Shown here piece by piece: positions 5,013 to 6,750 of a stretch of 6,750 bases of DNA. The stretch covers positions 1-6,750 of the forward strand of contig CAJOFI010000071.1 of NCBI GenBank assembly GCA_905233595.1, written 5' to 3'. The notes beneath the pieces were generated by a model. The model searched no databases, had not been told where the DNA came from, and was given only the letters and a program-made list of their open reading frames with translations. The translations under genes and the position numbers were made by a program. This stretch comes from an uncultured Oscillospiraceae bacterium (GTDB taxonomy: Bacteria > Bacillota > Clostridia > Oscillospirales > Oscillospiraceae). Numbering within the stretch: position 1 is the stretch's first letter; each line of letters opens with the position of its first letter.

Positions 5013-6491
5013 ATGCGCAAAAAAATAATACGCACATTCGTCGCGCTGCTGCTCGCGCTCGCGCTGGCGCCCACGGCGGCCTGGGCGGAGAGCGCCACCG
5101 TTCTCGGCGACGCGGTGAACCTCCGCGAGGGGCCTGGGATCGGCTATCCCGTGGTCGATACGATCCCCGGCGGCGCCGAGGTCGAGGTGACGGATATGTC
5201 CAACGTCGCCTGGTTCGGCGTGAGCTATCACGGCAAGAGCGGCTACATGTCCACGGGGTATCTCCGCGTGAATTACAACAGCGACACCGCCACCGTCTCT
5301 TACAGTGAGCCGAGCTACGCCTCCGCCCCGGCGGAGGAGGGGACGGCGGTCATCATCCTCGAGGGCAGTTCTCCCACGGCGCAGGCGCCGGCACAGAGCA
5401 GCTCTGTGATCATCGAGCTTCCCGCCGAGACGGCTTCGCCCGCTCCGACGGCGACAAGCTCGCCCGCCCCCGCACCCACGGCGACAGCCGCGCCTGCGAG
5501 CACGGGCAGCACGGTCGTGATCTACCCGGCCGTGGACGAGGAGACCGAGGAGGGCACGGCGGTCATCATCCTCGGTGACAACACCATCTATCTCCCGGCG
5601 ACCCACCGCGCCTGCGGCGGACACGGGCAAGGTGGGGAAGAAGGGCTACGTCAACGGCGATTTCGTCTGCTTTCGTTCCGCGCCCAACGGCACGGCCGGC
5701 ATCATCAGCACCTACAACAAGGGCAAGGAGCTGACAATCTCCGGCGCGGCGAGCGGGGACTGGACGCCCGTGAGCATCGACGGTGCGCAGGGCTACGTGA
5801 ACACGCGCTACATCACGCTCGAGGAGGAGTATCTCGCCTCCATGGCGGGCGGAGCGCGACCCCGGCGGGCAGCACCGCGAACGGCGGCAACGCCTACATT
5901 ACGGGCAACAACGTGCGCTTCCGCTCGGCGCCCTCCATGAGCTCCGCCATCCTCGGCGAGTTCTTCTACGGCAACAGCGTCACCGTCACCGGCACCTCCG
6001 GGGACTGGACGGCGGTCAGCTATAACGGCAAGTCCGGCTACGTTTACAGCCGGTACGTCAAGTCCGGCAGCTTCCAGGCGAGCACGCCCGCCCAGAGCGG
6101 CGGCACGGTCGCGGCAGGCAGCGCCACCGGGCAGCAGATCGCGGACTATGCCCTGCAATACGTCGGCTGCCGCTACGTCTGGGGCGGCACCTCGCCCGAG
6201 ACCGGCTTTGACTGTTCCGGCTTCGTGCAGTACGTGTACAAGCACTTCGGCTACCAGCTTAACCGCGTCGCCTGCGACCAGGCGCAAAACGGCGTCCACG
6301 TGGACAGCGACCAGCTCCAGCCCGGCGACGTGCTGTGCTTCTATTCCAGCGCAAGTTACATCGGTCACACCGGCATCTACATCGGCAACAACCGCTTTGT
6401 CCATGCCTCGACCTCGACCACCGGCGTCATCATCTCCGAGCTCAACGGCTACTACTTCACGCGCGGCTATGAGGCAAGGCGCATCGTATAA
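5013..6491 (+). CDS. Secreted SH3b / NlpC-P60 peptidoglycan endopeptidase, with two compensating frameshifts
   Basis: The product (492 residues if read in one frame) is a wall hydrolase; NlpC/P60 enzymes usually cut the gamma-D-Glu-diamino acid bond of stem peptides. A signal peptide (1-25, cut after AWA) is followed by SH3b domain 1 (about 28-86), a Pro/Ala/Thr/Ser-rich linker, SH3b 2 (about 208-270), SH3b 3 (about 290-350) and the catalytic domain (374-492). The latter has Cys401 (FDCSGF), His452 (GHTGIYIG) and His464 (HAST). SH3b 2 is not in the main frame. From about 5604 to 5851 the +1 frame encodes KGYVNGDFVCFRSAPNG...SGDWTPVSIDGAQGYVNTRYI, while the main frame gives an Arg/His/Gln-rich nonsense stretch without stops. 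One extra base near 5602-5604 and one missing base near 5850-5853 would explain this. The ATG at 5013 has GGAAAGAAGG 8 bases upstream. A strong terminator follows. Confidence 0.9.
   Translation: MRKKIIRTFVALLLALALAPTAAWAESATVLGDAVNLREGPGIGYPVVDTIPGGAEVEVTDMSNVAWFGVSYHGKSGYMSTGYLRVNYNSDTATVSYSEPSYASAPAEEGTAVIILEGSSPTAQAPAQSSSVIIELPAETASPAPTATSSPAPAPTATAAPASTGSTVVIYPAVDEETEEGTAVIILGDNTIYLPATHRACGGHGQGGEEGLRQRRFRLLSFRAQRHGRHHQHLQQGQGADNLRRGERGLDAREHRRCAGLREHALHHARGGVSRLHGGRSATPAGSTANGGNAYITGNNVRFRSAPSMSSAILGEFFYGNSVTVTGTSGDWTAVSYNGKSGYVYSRYVKSGSFQASTPAQSGGTVAAGSATGQQIADYALQYVGCRYVWGGTSPETGFDCSGFVQYVYKHFGYQLNRVACDQAQNGVHVDSDQLQPGDVLCFYSSASYIGHTGIYIGNNRFVHASTSTTGVIISELNGYYFTRGYEARRIV
5343..5574 (+). 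repeat. 19-bp direct repeat flanking the Pro/Ala/Thr-rich linker
   Basis: ACGGCGGTCATCATCCTCG occurs at 5343-5361 and 5556-5574, both in frame and both encoding TAVIIL (codons 111 and 182). Two degenerate relatives (SSVIIELP and STVVIYPA) lie between them, giving four beta-like VII motifs separated by linker. Recombination between the copies would delete 71 codons in frame. Confidence 0.75.
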
Positions 6492-6557
6492 CAGAATTCA
6501 GTTTTTGGTTTTCAGACAGGAAACCGGGTTTGATAGCGCTTTCTTGACAGAAAGTAG

Positions 6558-6579
6558 GGGACGCCGCCCTCGGCGTCCC
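6558..6579 (+). terminator. G/C-rich hairpin downstream of the hydrolase gene
   Basis: GGGACGCCG (6558-6566) pairs perfectly with CGGCGTCCC (6571-6579) around a CCCT loop, 66 bases after the stop. No T-run follows, so it is probably an accessory structure upstream of the main terminator. Confidence 0.5.
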
Positions 6580-6604
6580 GGCGGGGAAACGCCCAATCAA
6601 CAAC

Positions 6605-6654
6605 AATCTCCGGCGAAATGCGGCTTTGTTGCCGTTTTCGCCGGAGATTTTTCT
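6605..6654 (+). terminator. Intrinsic terminator of the hydrolase transcript
   Basis: A perfect 14-bp stem (6605-6618 with 6636-6649) continues into a CGGC/GCCG inner stem with a TTTGTT loop and runs into TTTTT (6648-6652). This is a textbook rho-independent terminator on the plus strand. Confidence 0.85.
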
Positions 6655-6750
6655 AAGGAAACGCTGAATAAATCGTCTTCGGCATCTTCCGGAAAATTTA
6701 CGCTCTGATTTTGTCACTTTTTCTTGCAATACACAAAGTATTCCGGCGAA
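6655..6750. other. AT-richer spacer at the right edge, no gene seen
   Basis: The composition drops clearly in G+C after the terminator. There are short CCGGA/TCCGG inverted motifs (TCTTCCGGAAAA near 6685, TTCCGGCGAA at 6741-6750), and the last bases partly match the terminator stem (CCGGCGAA, also at 6611-6618). No ORF with a ribosome binding site is visible. It may be the start of another intergenic repeat cut by the window edge. Confidence 0.35.

Noticed and set aside
5808..6404. 198-codon minus-strand frame inside the hydrolase gene
   Set aside because: It is antisense to the SH3b and NlpC/P60 coding frames and has a repetitive Val/Ala/Asp-rich composition without a recognisable domain.

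Overview
The window looks like a high-GC chromosomal segment from a Clostridia-type Firmicute, most like the gut Oscillospiraceae/Ruminococcaceae. The grounds are strong Shine-Dalgarno sites, GTG and TTG starts next to ATG, strongly G/C-biased third codon positions, a DUF1292 protein, a class A penicillin-binding protein with a Firmicute-style layout, an SH3b plus NlpC/P60 wall hydrolase, and a probable Firmicute-type 6S RNA. This placement comes from gene content and codon use only.

Layout. At the left edge is the tail of an upstream frame, overlapping by 4 bases an unknown small membrane protein (36-536, +). The stretch from 537 to 1008 has no protein gene. It holds five tandem heptamers, a 134-base palindromic element and, on the minus strand, a probable 6S RNA (about 778-975) with its own terminator hairpin. 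Next on the minus strand is a DUF1292 gene (1009-1293) with a good sigma-A-type promoter. A repeat-rich spacer (1380-1560) carries more of the same heptamer family, arranged head-to-head around two hairpins. A small exported protein with a possible BofC-C-like domain (1561-1902, -) is divergent from a class A PBP (2161-4449, +), and two hairpins lie between them. A conserved-looking 93-aa protein (4670-4951, +) has its own promoter and is followed 61 bases later by a secreted SH3b/NlpC-P60 peptidoglycan hydrolase (5013-6491, +), which ends at a strong terminator.

Functional theme. The right two thirds is about the cell envelope: the PBP polymerises and cross-links peptidoglycan, and the NlpC/P60 enzyme probably cuts the stem peptides. 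The left third carries regulatory and housekeeping elements and repeats.

The most notable feature is a pair of compensating frameshifts in the hydrolase. Between about 5604 and 5851 a clean SH3b domain is encoded in the +1 frame, while the flanking domains share the original frame. The original frame stays open throughout, so a simple ORF call gives one continuous but partly nonsensical protein.
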